From: JAFGJQ01 sp964586145
Lineage (GTDB): Bacteria > Planctomycetota > Phycisphaerae > UBA1845
Reading direction: 5' to 3'
Length of the DNA stretch: 64,000 nt
Assembly: GCA_964586145.1 (NCBI GenBank)
Contig: CAZPHH010000011.1
Coordinates: 1 to 64,000 of the forward strand
A program made the position numbers and the translations under genes. This document shows, one piece after another, positions 16,471 through 24,902 of this stretch. The notes beneath the pieces are model-generated. The model saw only the letters and a list, made by a program, of their open reading frames with translations. It made no database searches and was not told the origin of the DNA. Position 1 is the stretch's first letter. Each line of letters opens with the position of its first letter.

Positions 16471-16875
16471 CTACGGCCCGCCCGGGCGCTTTCGTTCCCG
16501 GCGCAGCCGCTCGGCCGTTGCCAATCCCTCTGCAAAGACCTCACCGAACTGCCCGGGGGGAAGCCCGATCTTCAGACTGATATCCACAAGCACCGACCGC
16601 TCCTGGTCGGTGATCTCTCCGTCGATGGCCGCGGTGCCCACCATCAGCCGCATGGCCCGCACCGGGTCCGACAGAATCCGCCGGAACATGGTGCTTTCCA
16701 CCGTGGCCCCCCTCTCCGCCTGGCGGATCATCTCGTCCAGCCACGCCCGGTCGATCCCCAGCCGGCCGGCCAACTGCTGGACCACCCCCGCCTCGCTCCG
16801 GCGGATCTCCCCGTCCACCACCGCAACGGCCAAGACCCCCCGGAGGATCTCCATCGTCTCCGCGTCCATCGCCAC
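16471..16875 (-). CDS. TerB-like domain protein
   Basis: This 134-residue all-helical protein has the TerB-fold pattern: a first half with LRGVLAVAVVDGEIRRSEA and a second with GTAAIDGEITDQERSVL. The two Asp-Gly-Glu-Ile turns are the family's acidic, probably metal-binding sites. TerB proteins are associated with tellurite resistance and membrane-stress systems, but single-gene homologues are of unknown role. It heads the run that contains psd and pssA, so a membrane-lipid link is possible but is inference from position. Confidence 0.8.
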   Translation of the reverse strand: MAMDAETMEILRGVLAVAVVDGEIRRSEAGVVQQLAGRLGIDRAWLDEMIRQAERGATVESTMFRRILSDPVRAMRLMVGTAAIDGEITDQERSVLVDISLKIGLPPGQFGEVFAEGLATAERLRRERKRPGGP

Positions 16876-17027
16876 CGACTCCTATGGCACGACCGCCTCT
16901 GACCCGCGGCGTATCATAAACCCGGATCAACGCGATTGCCATCCGCATCGGCGGGCCCCTGCTAAGCCCATCTGTTCGAGGAGGACGGGGTTGACGCCGA
17001 TACGCATGGACGGACCACCGCCATTCC

Positions 17028-17057
17028 TTGACGTAATTATCTTTCCTGTCTTATCAT
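17028..17057 (+). promoter_or_regulatory. Probable sigma-70-type promoter of eno
   Basis: TTGACG (17028-17033) and TATCAT (17052-17057) are separated by 18 bases, in an AT-richer patch between the divergent TerB-like gene and eno. This would give a leader of about 90 bases before ATG 17157. Confidence 0.55.
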
Positions 17058-17156
17058 GGCCCGTATCTCCGCGGAGGTAAAGTGTTACTGCCCCGCGAAC
17101 CGACGTTTGAAAACAGTACGCCGCCCGCCCGCAGGCCGGCCGACGGGAGAAACGCC

Positions 17157-18446
17157 ATGTCCACGACCATCGTTCATGTGGAAGCCTGGGAAATCCTGGA
17201 TTCACGCGGCAACCCCACCCTGGCCGCCATCACCGTACTCGAAGACGGCAGCCACGGCGAAGCGGCCGTTCCCTCCGGGGCTTCCACCGGCGAGCACGAG
17301 GCCTGTGAACTGCGGGACGGCGACGAGTCCCGCTACGGCGGCAAGGGCGCCCTCACCGCGGTGCAGAACGTCAACGGCGAAATCGCCGAGTCCGTCATCG
17401 GCCTCGACGCCCTGGACCAGTACGACCTCGATCACACGATGATCGAGCTGGACGGCACGCCGAACAAGTCACGTCTTGGCGCCAATGCCATGCTGGCCGT
17501 CTCGCTCTCGGCCGCGAAGGCCGCCGCCCAGTCCACCGGCCAGCCGCTGTACCGATACCTCGGCGGCCCCAACGCCCGCGTGCTGCCCGTGCCCATGATG
17601 AACATCCTTAACGGCGGCAAGCACGCCGAGAGCAACGTCGACTTCCAGGAATTCATGATCCAGCCCTGGGGCGCCGAGAGCTTCGCACAGGCCCTTCGCA
17701 TGGGAGCGGAGTGCTTCCACGCCCTCAAGAAGGTGCTCAAGAAGAAGAATTACAGCACCGGGGTCGGCGACGAGGGCGGCTTCGCACCCAATCTGGGCAG
17801 CGCCGAAGAGGCCCTGGACCTGATCGCCACCGCCGTCTCCGGGGCCGGCTACGAGCTTGGCAAGGACATCTTCATCGCTCTCGACCCGGCCACGTCCGAG
17901 ATGTTCAACAAGTCCGGCGGCAAGTACGAGTACTTCCGGTCCGCCCCCGGCACGTTTGCGACCGCCGACGAGATGATCGACCGCTGGGGCAAATGGTTCG
18001 AGAAGTACCCCATCCGCAGCCTGGAGGACGGCCTGGCCGAGGACGACTGGGCCAACTGGAAGAAGCTGACCGACCGCTACGGCGACAAGGTCCAGCTCGT
18101 GGGCGACGATCTGTTCGTCACCAATACCGAGCGCCTCGCCCGCGGCATCCACGAAGGCAGCGCCAACTCGATTCTGATCAAACTGAACCAGATCGGCACC
18201 CTGACCGAAACGCTGGAGTGCATCGACATGGCCCGCCGCAACGGCTGGACGACCGTCATCAGCCACCGCAGCGGCGAGACGGAAGATACGACCATCGCGG
18301 ACGTGGCCGTCGCCACAAACGCCGGCCAGATCAAGACGGGCAGCGCGTGCCGCAGTGACCGCATCGCCAAGTACAACCGCCTGCTGCGGATCGAAGACGA
18401 GCTCGGCCAGGCGGCGGTCTTCGGCGGCGCGCTCTGGAACAAGTAG
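17157..18446 (+). CDS. eno: Enolase
   Basis: Enolase interconverts 2-phosphoglycerate and phosphoenolpyruvate. The 429-residue product is standard in length. It begins with the EILDSRGNPT motif and has the SGASTGEHEA loop, NGGKHAESNVDFQEFM, the metal ligand region SLEDGLAEDDW, GDDLFVTN, the signature LIKLNQIGTLTET and the SHRSGETEDT loop. ATG 17157 follows GGGAG. A GTG at 17082 in the same frame sits four bases after GGAGG and would add 25 residues; that extension is not like known enolases and is more likely leader sequence. It is followed on the same strand by a DivIC-like gene. Confidence 0.96.
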   Translation: MSTTIVHVEAWEILDSRGNPTLAAITVLEDGSHGEAAVPSGASTGEHEACELRDGDESRYGGKGALTAVQNVNGEIAESVIGLDALDQYDLDHTMIELDGTPNKSRLGANAMLAVSLSAAKAAAQSTGQPLYRYLGGPNARVLPVPMMNILNGGKHAESNVDFQEFMIQPWGAESFAQALRMGAECFHALKKVLKKKNYSTGVGDEGGFAPNLGSAEEALDLIATAVSGAGYELGKDIFIALDPATSEMFNKSGGKYEYFRSAPGTFATADEMIDRWGKWFEKYPIRSLEDGLAEDDWANWKKLTDRYGDKVQLVGDDLFVTNTERLARGIHEGSANSILIKLNQIGTLTETLECIDMARRNGWTTVISHRSGETEDTTIADVAVATNAGQIKTGSACRSDRIAKYNRLLRIEDELGQAAVFGGALWNK

Positions 18447-18564
18447 CCGGTTCCCCGGACCGTGCGGCGGAGCCACGCGGGGACTCAGATGGAGTTCCGA
18501 CACCCCGCGTCGCACCCGATCAGGCCGTTTGCCGAGGCCGACCTCGGCGAACGGCTGGGACGCC

Positions 18565-19101
18565 ATGACGCAGACGGAGCCGCAACCCGAGATCTCTTCG
18601 TCTCCGGCCCGCGAAGGCCGATGGGTGTTCTGGGCGCTCTTCGCGATGGCCGTGATCGGCTTTGCGCCGTGCGTACTCCTGCCCGCTTGGCGTGACTATC
18701 AGAACGCCCGCCTCGTAGAGCAGTACGAACAGGCCGCCCTGGACCGCATGAACGAATCCCTCGACCGGCAGCGCAGGCTGGCCGAGGCCCTGCGTTCCGA
18801 TCCCTCGGTCATGGCCCGGGCCGCCCAGCGGGAGCTGGAGTACATCCGACCGGGCGAACAGCGTATTACGGTCGTGCCCACCGAGCCGCTGATGGACGCC
18901 GAAAGCGACGAATCCACCGTGGCCCCTGCGCCGATCGCCCCGCCCGCGCCCGTCCGCTGGCTGGTCCGGAACCTGCCCGCGCTTGACTACGACGCCGTCT
19001 TTTGCGACCCTTCCACCCGGGCGATCGTCATCCTGTTGTGCGGCGGTGTCCTGACGGCGGCCTTCGCCCTGTTTCCCCCGCATCGCCGGGGGTCCGGCTG
19101 A
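18565..19101 (+). CDS. DivIC/FtsB-like septum-formation protein
   Basis: This is a 178-residue membrane protein. One helix near residues 20-40 (RWVFWALFAMAVIGFAPCVL) is followed directly by a coiled coil (about 45-85). The motif RAAQRELEYIRPGEQ is the hallmark of the DivIC/FtsB family, which bridges division proteins at the septum. A Pro/Ala linker and a second membrane helix at the C-terminus (AIVILLCGGVLTAAFALF) are not normal for FtsB. It begins about 120 bases after eno. The same eno-ftsB order is known in gammaproteobacteria, and I infer it is conserved or convergent here. Planctomycetes generally lack FtsZ, which makes the gene notable. Confidence 0.72.
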   Translation: MTQTEPQPEISSSPAREGRWVFWALFAMAVIGFAPCVLLPAWRDYQNARLVEQYEQAALDRMNESLDRQRRLAEALRSDPSVMARAAQRELEYIRPGEQRITVVPTEPLMDAESDESTVAPAPIAPPAPVRWLVRNLPALDYDAVFCDPSTRAIVILLCGGVLTAAFALFPPHRRGSG

Positions 19102-19175
19102 GCCGCCTGCGGCCTTTCCGCCCGACGGCTCCGGCCCGACTGAACGACCGCCAGGCTCTTTTCCGGAGGCACTCC

Positions 19176-19703
19176 ATGAACGCTAAGATCGGGATCATCG
19201 TCGTCTGCTTGCTGGCCGCCGCAGCGATCTTCGCATACAAAGCCACCGTGGAAACCGGGCCGCCGACCGAGACCGACGAAGAGGTCGCCCGGAAGCACTT
19301 CCAGGAGAGCAACCCCGATGAACATCTCCACAAGCCCCCGCTCGGCCGCACGCCGGATACGGACCCCGCGTTTGAGTGTTCCATCGAGGTGGGCGTGGAG
19401 GGCAACAAGGAAATCGCCTGGCTGTCCGTCCGCGAAATCCACGGCTGGTGGGTGGACGCCGCCACCATCGCGTTCTGGCACAAGGACATGTTCCCCGATC
19501 TGCCCGAAGGCCAGCGCCCGCAGCAGCGGTGTGGCGAGCACATGTTCAACCTGCCCATCCCGTTCAACGATACGCACACCGAGCGGATCGCCATTGTTCC
19601 CCACAACGACCGCCCCGGCGTCGATCTGGGCACGTCCGAAGACTGGCGCTGCATGGTCGTTCGATGGGGAGAGGTTGTCGCACCCGCCGGCGATGCGGAG
19701 TAG
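19176..19703 (+). CDS. Membrane-anchored protein of unknown function, 175 aa
   Basis: I do not recognise the family. An N-terminal hydrophobic segment (KIGIIVVCLLAAAAIFAY) forms a signal anchor. The remaining 145 residues are periplasmic in character, Trp- and Asp-rich, without Cys-pair or repeat patterns. Visible runs are AWLSVREIHGWWVDAATIAFW and, near the end, a Cys in EDWRCMVVRW. GGAGG lies six to seven bases before ATG 19176, a strong ribosome site. It is 74 bases after the DivIC-like gene on the same strand and may be cotranscribed with eno. Confidence 0.7.
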   Translation: MNAKIGIIVVCLLAAAAIFAYKATVETGPPTETDEEVARKHFQESNPDEHLHKPPLGRTPDTDPAFECSIEVGVEGNKEIAWLSVREIHGWWVDAATIAFWHKDMFPDLPEGQRPQQRCGEHMFNLPIPFNDTHTERIAIVPHNDRPGVDLGTSEDWRCMVVRWGEVVAPAGDAE

Positions 19704-19834
19704 CAAAGCCTGCGGCGCAACACGCGAAGTCGTCCGCCACCGGACGCCTGGGAGACCGCGTCCGGCCCCAGCCGTCGGCGGCGTGCACAAAACGCGCCCG
19801 CGCGACGGAGGATGCGCCATTCCCCGGTCCGCGA

Positions 19835-21079
19835 CTACTTCCCGCTCATCACGCACTGGGCGAGGTTGAGCAGCACGGACAGGCCCAGGAACGCAGCCAG
19901 CATCAGAATGGCCGTCCAGTTGGTGGTGTTCGGAGGGGTGGGCGACAGGTCTTCCGCGGTGGGGATGGACACCATCTCACCGGTGTCCGCGATACTCTTC
20001 AACATGCTCTGGTCGTATTTCTTGCGGGCCTGGAAGGGCGCCCCGCCCTGTGAGATCGCCTCCAGGTCGTCGATCAGCTCGGTCGTGGTGGCGTAGCGGT
20101 CCTCCCGCTTCTTGGCCATCATGACCTCGATGATCTCACCGATGCCGGCCGACAGGGACGTGTTCAGATGATCCGGCGGAACCAGCGGCTCTTTCAGATG
20201 CTTGTGCATCACCGCCGACGGCGTCGGGCCGTCGAACGGGACCTTGCCGGTCACCATGTGGTAGAACGTCGCGCCCAGCGAGTAGATGTCCGCCCGGAAG
20301 TCGATGTTGATCTCACCCCGGATCTGCTCCGGGCTGATATAGTACGGGGTGCCGTAGGCACGGCCGGCCTCGGCGGTCGCCGTCTCGTAGTCGTTCACCT
20401 CGCGGGCCAGACCCATGTCCGCCAGCTTGACCTGCCCGTCCTTGGTGATCATCACGTTCTTGGGCTTCACGTCGCGGTGGATAAAGCCGCGGGAGTGAGC
20501 GTGGGCCAGGGCCCGGGCCACCTGCAGGACGATGTTGATCGCGTTCTTCTCTTCGAACCGCCGGTTGTCCGAGAGGCGATCATACACCGTGTCCCCGTCG
20601 ATGAACTCCATCACGAAGTAGTGGTAGCCGCCCGCCTCCCCCACGTCGATGGCCTGCACGATGTTCGCGTGGTTCAGACGGGCCGCCGCGCGGCCCTCCC
20701 GATAGAACCGGTCCACGAACTCGGGGTTCTCGCTGAGCCGCTTGGGCAATACTTTGATCGCCACGATCCGGTCCAGGCTGAGCTGCTTGGCCTTGAACAC
20801 GGTGGCCATCGCCCCCTGTCCCAGCTTGCCCAGAATCTGGAACCCCGGGATCTGCTGGGCCGGACGATACATGGAATCGTCGTCCAGGGACTTGGTCAGA
20901 CGCTCCAACTGGGACCGGGTGATGTACCCCCCCTCCAGCAGCACATCCGCCAGCTTGAGCCGCCGGCCGGACTCCTGCTGCTCTTTCAGACGCTGCTTGC
21001 AGATCGCCAGCTCGTCCGCTGTGGCAAGCTTGTATTCGATGATCTTGCGACCGATTTGTGAGTCTTCGCCGCTTGCCAT
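19835..21079 (-). CDS. Ser/Thr protein kinase with C-terminal membrane anchor
   Basis: This 414-residue Hanks-type kinase has a tail anchor. Residues 1-70 form a helical N-terminal module (RKIIEYKLATADELAIC, GGYITRSQLERL) resembling the N-terminal domain of type II secretion/pilus ATPases. The kinase domain follows (about 75-345): glycine loop GKLGQGAMATVF, Lys in VAIKVLP, catalytic loop HRDVKPKN, metal motif DMG instead of DFG, and activation end SPEQIRGE. A hydrophobic C-terminal helix (AILMLAAFLGLSVLLNLA) anchors it. ATG 21079 is preferred to an upstream start. Targets are unknown. It is divergent from nothing obvious, as the assembly gap lies upstream. Confidence 0.9.
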   Translation of the reverse strand: MASGEDSQIGRKIIEYKLATADELAICKQRLKEQQESGRRLKLADVLLEGGYITRSQLERLTKSLDDDSMYRPAQQIPGFQILGKLGQGAMATVFKAKQLSLDRIVAIKVLPKRLSENPEFVDRFYREGRAAARLNHANIVQAIDVGEAGGYHYFVMEFIDGDTVYDRLSDNRRFEEKNAINIVLQVARALAHAHSRGFIHRDVKPKNVMITKDGQVKLADMGLAREVNDYETATAEAGRAYGTPYYISPEQIRGEINIDFRADIYSLGATFYHMVTGKVPFDGPTPSAVMHKHLKEPLVPPDHLNTSLSAGIGEIIEVMMAKKREDRYATTTELIDDLEAISQGGAPFQARKKYDQSMLKSIADTGEMVSIPTAEDLSPTPPNTTNWTAILMLAAFLGLSVLLNLAQCVMSGK

Positions 21080-21300
21080 CACAATCTCGCCGTCGCGACC
21101 GGAACCCACCCCTCTGCTATGCCCAAGACCGCCGCCAATACGATATCGGACAAAACGCCGAGACTATACGAGCCGACCTGCCACTCAGCAACAGCCGATC
21201 GTCCGGAATTGTCCGCGAAATTGCCCTGGGCCCTCCATTATAGCACGGCCCGACCCCAACAGGACACCCGCACCCGCCGATCGGAAAAGGACTGCTGCCC

Positions 21301-21510
21301 CCCCATGCCAACCAAACCCGCCCTCAGGCCTCGCCCAGCAGTTCCGAAACGAGCGNNNNNNNNNNNNNNNNNNNNNNNNNNNNNNNNNNNNNNNNNNNNN
21401 NNNNNNNNNNNNNNNNNNNNNNNNNNNNNNNNNNNNNNNNNNNNNNNNNNNNNNNCCCCATGCCAACCAAACCCGCCCTCAGGCCTCGCCCAGCAGTTCC
21501 GAAACGAGCG
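21301..21510. other. Assembly gap 1 with 55-bp duplicated flanks
   Basis: The 55 bases at 21301-21355 are repeated exactly at 21456-21510, on either side of 100 N (21356-21455). This is what a scaffolder writes when two contigs overlap by one k-mer of 55. The real chromosome probably has one copy and no gap. The duplicated stretch contains the 3' end of the MnmE-like gene, so a second, false copy of its last codons appears at 21324-21355. Confidence 0.9.
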
Positions 21511-22666
21511 CCCGCACGCGATCCGTCGTGATCTGCACGGGGTTCGCCCCCACGAGATGCACCTGCCGAAGGCTGAACAACGCCGGCTCCACCCCCAGCA
21601 TGCCCCGAAACCCCAGCCCGCGGAGAATCGCCGTCCGAAGCCCCTCCAGCCCTTCCCCCGTCCACGCGGAAACCGAAATCACATCCACAAACCCCGAGGG
21701 GATCACGTCCGGCGACCACGCGGCCGGCAGGTCTGCCTTGTTCACCACGGCCAACCAGCGGCCCGGACGAAGGGTGTCCCGACAAGCTCGCCAGACGCCG
21801 GCCGAAACGGGACGGCTGCCGTCCAGCACCGCCAGCACCAGGTCTGCATCCGCCGCCGCGCGGAGGCCCCGGTCCATCGCCTCCCCGGCCAGCGCATCCC
21901 CCGACTCGTGTACGCCGGCCGTATCCACGACCGTCAGCGGGATGCCGTCAATCGACACTTCATGCGTGGTCCAGTCGAGCGTGGTACCGGCCTCCGAGCC
22001 CGTCAGGGCCGCCTCCTGCCCGACCAGCCGGTTGGTCAGCGCGGATTTGCCGGCGTTCGGTGGTCCCACGACGACCACTCGGGCCCCTTCCACGAGGAGC
22101 CGGATCGCGTGGTACCCGTCCCGCAGGTTTTGCAGGGCCGCGCTCGCCCCTGCGGGGTCGGTCCGGGCCAGGTCGCGAATGCTCCGCAGGACAGTCGGCA
22201 GATGCCGTCGCTGCCACGCCAAGGCTTCGACCGCCCGGCGTGTTCGGGCTCGGATCATGGCCTCATCCGCCTCCGATTCGATCCAATGGCCGGCCCGCCA
22301 CGCCAAAGGCGTCTGCGGGGCCGAGGCCGTGCTCGCCACACACGCGCCCCTGCGTTCCAGGGCGAGCAAGACCCGGGTCACCACCCACACTCCACCGTGA
22401 AGGCTGATGTCGACTTCCCAGAACGGGTCGGCCGTCCGTCGAGGCGCCAGAATCACGTGATCCAGGATCTCACCACCCTCCACCAATCGTCCATACCAAA
22501 GCCGCTGCGGATCCTCGGCCAACCCGTCCCGGGACCGATCGGATTCGAACAGCGACTCCGCGATCCGCAGCGCCTCCGGACCGGCCACCCGAATCACCGC
22601 GATCGCCCCAACGCCCGGTGGGGTGAGCAGCCGTGCCCAAGTGACGTGTTCCTCGGTCCGATCCAT
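21479..22666 (-). CDS. MnmE/TrmE-like tRNA-modification GTPase, short form
   Basis: MnmE with MnmG modifies U34 of certain tRNAs. The N-terminal TrmE domain is clear (PGVGAIAVIRVAGPEA), as is the G domain: P-loop GPPNAGKSALTN, G2 AGTTLD (usually GTTRD), G3 VVDTAG and G4 NKADL. At 395 residues it is about 55 shorter than typical MnmE. The C-terminus ends LVSELLGEA, without the Cys-x-Gly-Lys tail whose Cys is needed for the modification reaction. The truncation is not caused by the nearby assembly gap, since the stop codon lies in the intact copy. ATG 22666 is used; a GTG four codons upstream is possible. It may be a planctomycete-type MnmE or a divergent relative. Confidence 0.82.
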   Translation of the reverse strand: MDRTEEHVTWARLLTPPGVGAIAVIRVAGPEALRIAESLFESDRSRDGLAEDPQRLWYGRLVEGGEILDHVILAPRRTADPFWEVDISLHGGVWVVTRVLLALERRGACVASTASAPQTPLAWRAGHWIESEADEAMIRARTRRAVEALAWQRRHLPTVLRSIRDLARTDPAGASAALQNLRDGYHAIRLLVEGARVVVVGPPNAGKSALTNRLVGQEAALTGSEAGTTLDWTTHEVSIDGIPLTVVDTAGVHESGDALAGEAMDRGLRAAADADLVLAVLDGSRPVSAGVWRACRDTLRPGRWLAVVNKADLPAAWSPDVIPSGFVDVISVSAWTGEGLEGLRTAILRGLGFRGMLGVEPALFSLRQVHLVGANPVQITTDRVRALVSELLGEA

Positions 22667-22865
22667 CACGTATGCCACGTTCCCGCGTCAGACGCCATTT
22701 CCACCCGCTGATCGACTCGCAGGCCGGGCCGCCCCGCCCCGCCGACGGCCGCCAGTATCGCCGTCCTCTGGAGCGGGCGGAAGCGCCGGGATGGGAATCC
22801 GGCTCCGGCCGTGTAGAATGCCCCGTCTGCGGATGGACCTGGAGGCTCGTTTGGAAGGCATCGCA

Positions 22866-24902
22866 ATGAAACGGACCCCGGACAAGACGGCCGCCTGCCC
22901 GAGGTCGTCTTGCCGCGCGTTGCAGGGGTCGCTGGACGATCTTCTCACCCGGGAGTGGCTGCTCACAAACGGGCTGGGAGGCTTTGCGTCGGGCACGGTG
23001 ATCGGCTGCCCCACCCGGAAGTACCACGGATGGCTGGTCGCCTCCAAACGACCACCGCTGGAACGACACCTGCTGCTCGCCGGGGCCGTGGATCGCGTTC
23101 ACACCGGGGACGTGCTTCTGGACCTGTCGTCCTGGGAGTTCAACCACGGGGTGGAGCCGGCGGGCTATGCCCACCTGGTGGCGTTTGATTTCGACCCCGC
23201 AGGCCCTGATCCGTGGGTCCGCTGGACGTACGCCCGCGACGGGGTCTCGGTCCGCCGCCAGATCACCTTCGTCACCGACCGGCAGGTCACCCGCATCCGG
23301 TACGACGTGGAGGCGCCCGCCAAACGACCGATTCTCCTGGAGGTTGCGCCCATGCTGGCCATGCGCGACTTTCACAGCCTGCGGCGGCAGGCGGCCGTCG
23401 ACCCGTGGAAACTGAACACCGACGGCCACTGGCTCTGGGTCCAGGACCGGGCCCAGCCGGACCAGACCCTCGCCCTGTTCTCCCGCGAGGGAGAGGGGCT
23501 TTCGCAGGCCCGCTTCACACCCGAGAGGACCTGGTGGCACAACATCCGATACCGCATCGAACTGGAACGGGAGTATCTCGGGGGTGAAGACCTTCAACGG
23601 GCGGGGACGTTCCGAGCGACGGGGACCGGTTCGCTGGCCGTCGAGTTTGTGGCGGTGGGGTTCGCTCCAACGCCGGAGGCGGCGGCCCAGGCGGCGGAAG
23701 GCGCGGTTCGGCCGTCCCGCACGCGGTCAAGCGTGGCGGCGGGCGATCCCGTTCGACACGCCCTGGCGGCGGCGGCGGACCAGTTCGTGGTGCGGCGGCG
23801 ATCGGACCGGCACCGAGACCAGGCGACGATCATCGCCGGGTATCCGTGGTTCGGCGACTGGGGCCGCGATTCGTTCATCTGCCTGGAGGGCCTGCTGCTT
23901 CGGACGGGGCGGCACGCCGAGGCGCGGGAAGTGCTGGAGACGTTCGCCGGCGTGCAACGCAACGGACTCATCCCCAACCGGTTCGACGACTACGGCGGCG
24001 ACTGCGAGTACAACAGCGTGGACGCGTCGCTGTGGTACGTGCATGCGGCCGACGCGTACCTGACGGCAACGGGCGACACCACGGCGTGGCGCGGGTTCCT
24101 TGCCTCCGCGTGCCGGAACGTTGTCGACGCGTTCGTCCGAGGAACGGATTTCGATATCCGCCTGGACGAGAAGGGACTCATCTGGTGCGGACATCCGCAG
24201 GTTCAGATCACCTGGATGGACGCCAAATGCGGAGACGTCGTCTTCACCCCGCGACACGGCCGCCCGGTGGAAGTCAACGCGCTGTGGCACCACACGCTGC
24301 GCATCCTCACGCAGCGGTTCGCCGATACGGACAAACGCCTGTCCAAGCGCTGCCGCGCCCTGGCCGATCAGGTCGCCGGGTGTTTCGAAGACACATACTG
24401 GAACCCGGCGCGGAATTGCCTGTTTGACTGCGTCCGCGACGACGAGCGGGACGCCGCCATCCGGCCGAACCAGATTTTCGCGGTCAGCCTGGCCGATTCG
24501 CCTCTGTCGGCGGAGAAGCAGGCCGCGGTGCTGGAGACGGTGCGGTCCCGCCTTCTTACGCCGTTCGGGCTGCGCAGCCTGGCGCCGGATGACCCGCACT
24601 ACATCGGACGGTTTCGAGGCGTGCAGCCGGTGCGCGACCGCGCGTATCACAACGGCACCGTCTGGTCCTGGCTGATCGGCCCCTTCGTGGAAGCGCACCT
24701 GCGCGTCCACGGCTTCACCGCAGAGGCCAAATCGGAGGCACGGCAGTTGCTCCGGCCGCTGATTGACCATTTGTCCGAAGCCTGCCTCGGATCCATCAGT
24801 GAGAACTTTGACGGCGATCCGCCGCACCGGCCCGGCGGCTGCGCCGCCCAGGCCTGGAGCGTGGCCGAGTTGCTGCGGGTTTGGGACCTGGTGAACGGAT
24901 GA
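22866..24902 (+). CDS. Glycogen debranching enzyme (amylo-alpha-1,6-glucosidase, GH133-like)
   Basis: This enzyme removes alpha-1,6-linked glucose stubs from glycogen. The 678-residue protein has an N-terminal beta domain (LTREWLLTNGLGGFASGT, CPTRKYHGWLVA) and a C-terminal six-hairpin glycosidase domain. The signature is YPWFGDWGRDSFI, followed by LIPNRFDDYGGD and the active-site region YNSVDASLWYVHA. ATG 22866 follows GGAAGG and is preferred to earlier in-frame Met codons that overlap the mnmE-like promoter region. Its stop codon overlaps the ATG of purL by four bases. It is divergent from the MnmE-like gene over about 200 bases. Confidence 0.9.
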   Translation: MKRTPDKTAACPRSSCRALQGSLDDLLTREWLLTNGLGGFASGTVIGCPTRKYHGWLVASKRPPLERHLLLAGAVDRVHTGDVLLDLSSWEFNHGVEPAGYAHLVAFDFDPAGPDPWVRWTYARDGVSVRRQITFVTDRQVTRIRYDVEAPAKRPILLEVAPMLAMRDFHSLRRQAAVDPWKLNTDGHWLWVQDRAQPDQTLALFSREGEGLSQARFTPERTWWHNIRYRIELEREYLGGEDLQRAGTFRATGTGSLAVEFVAVGFAPTPEAAAQAAEGAVRPSRTRSSVAAGDPVRHALAAAADQFVVRRRSDRHRDQATIIAGYPWFGDWGRDSFICLEGLLLRTGRHAEAREVLETFAGVQRNGLIPNRFDDYGGDCEYNSVDASLWYVHAADAYLTATGDTTAWRGFLASACRNVVDAFVRGTDFDIRLDEKGLIWCGHPQVQITWMDAKCGDVVFTPRHGRPVEVNALWHHTLRILTQRFADTDKRLSKRCRALADQVAGCFEDTYWNPARNCLFDCVRDDERDAAIRPNQIFAVSLADSPLSAEKQAAVLETVRSRLLTPFGLRSLAPDDPHYIGRFRGVQPVRDRAYHNGTVWSWLIGPFVEAHLRVHGFTAEAKSEARQLLRPLIDHLSEACLGSISENFDGDPPHRPGGCAAQAWSVAELLRVWDLVNG

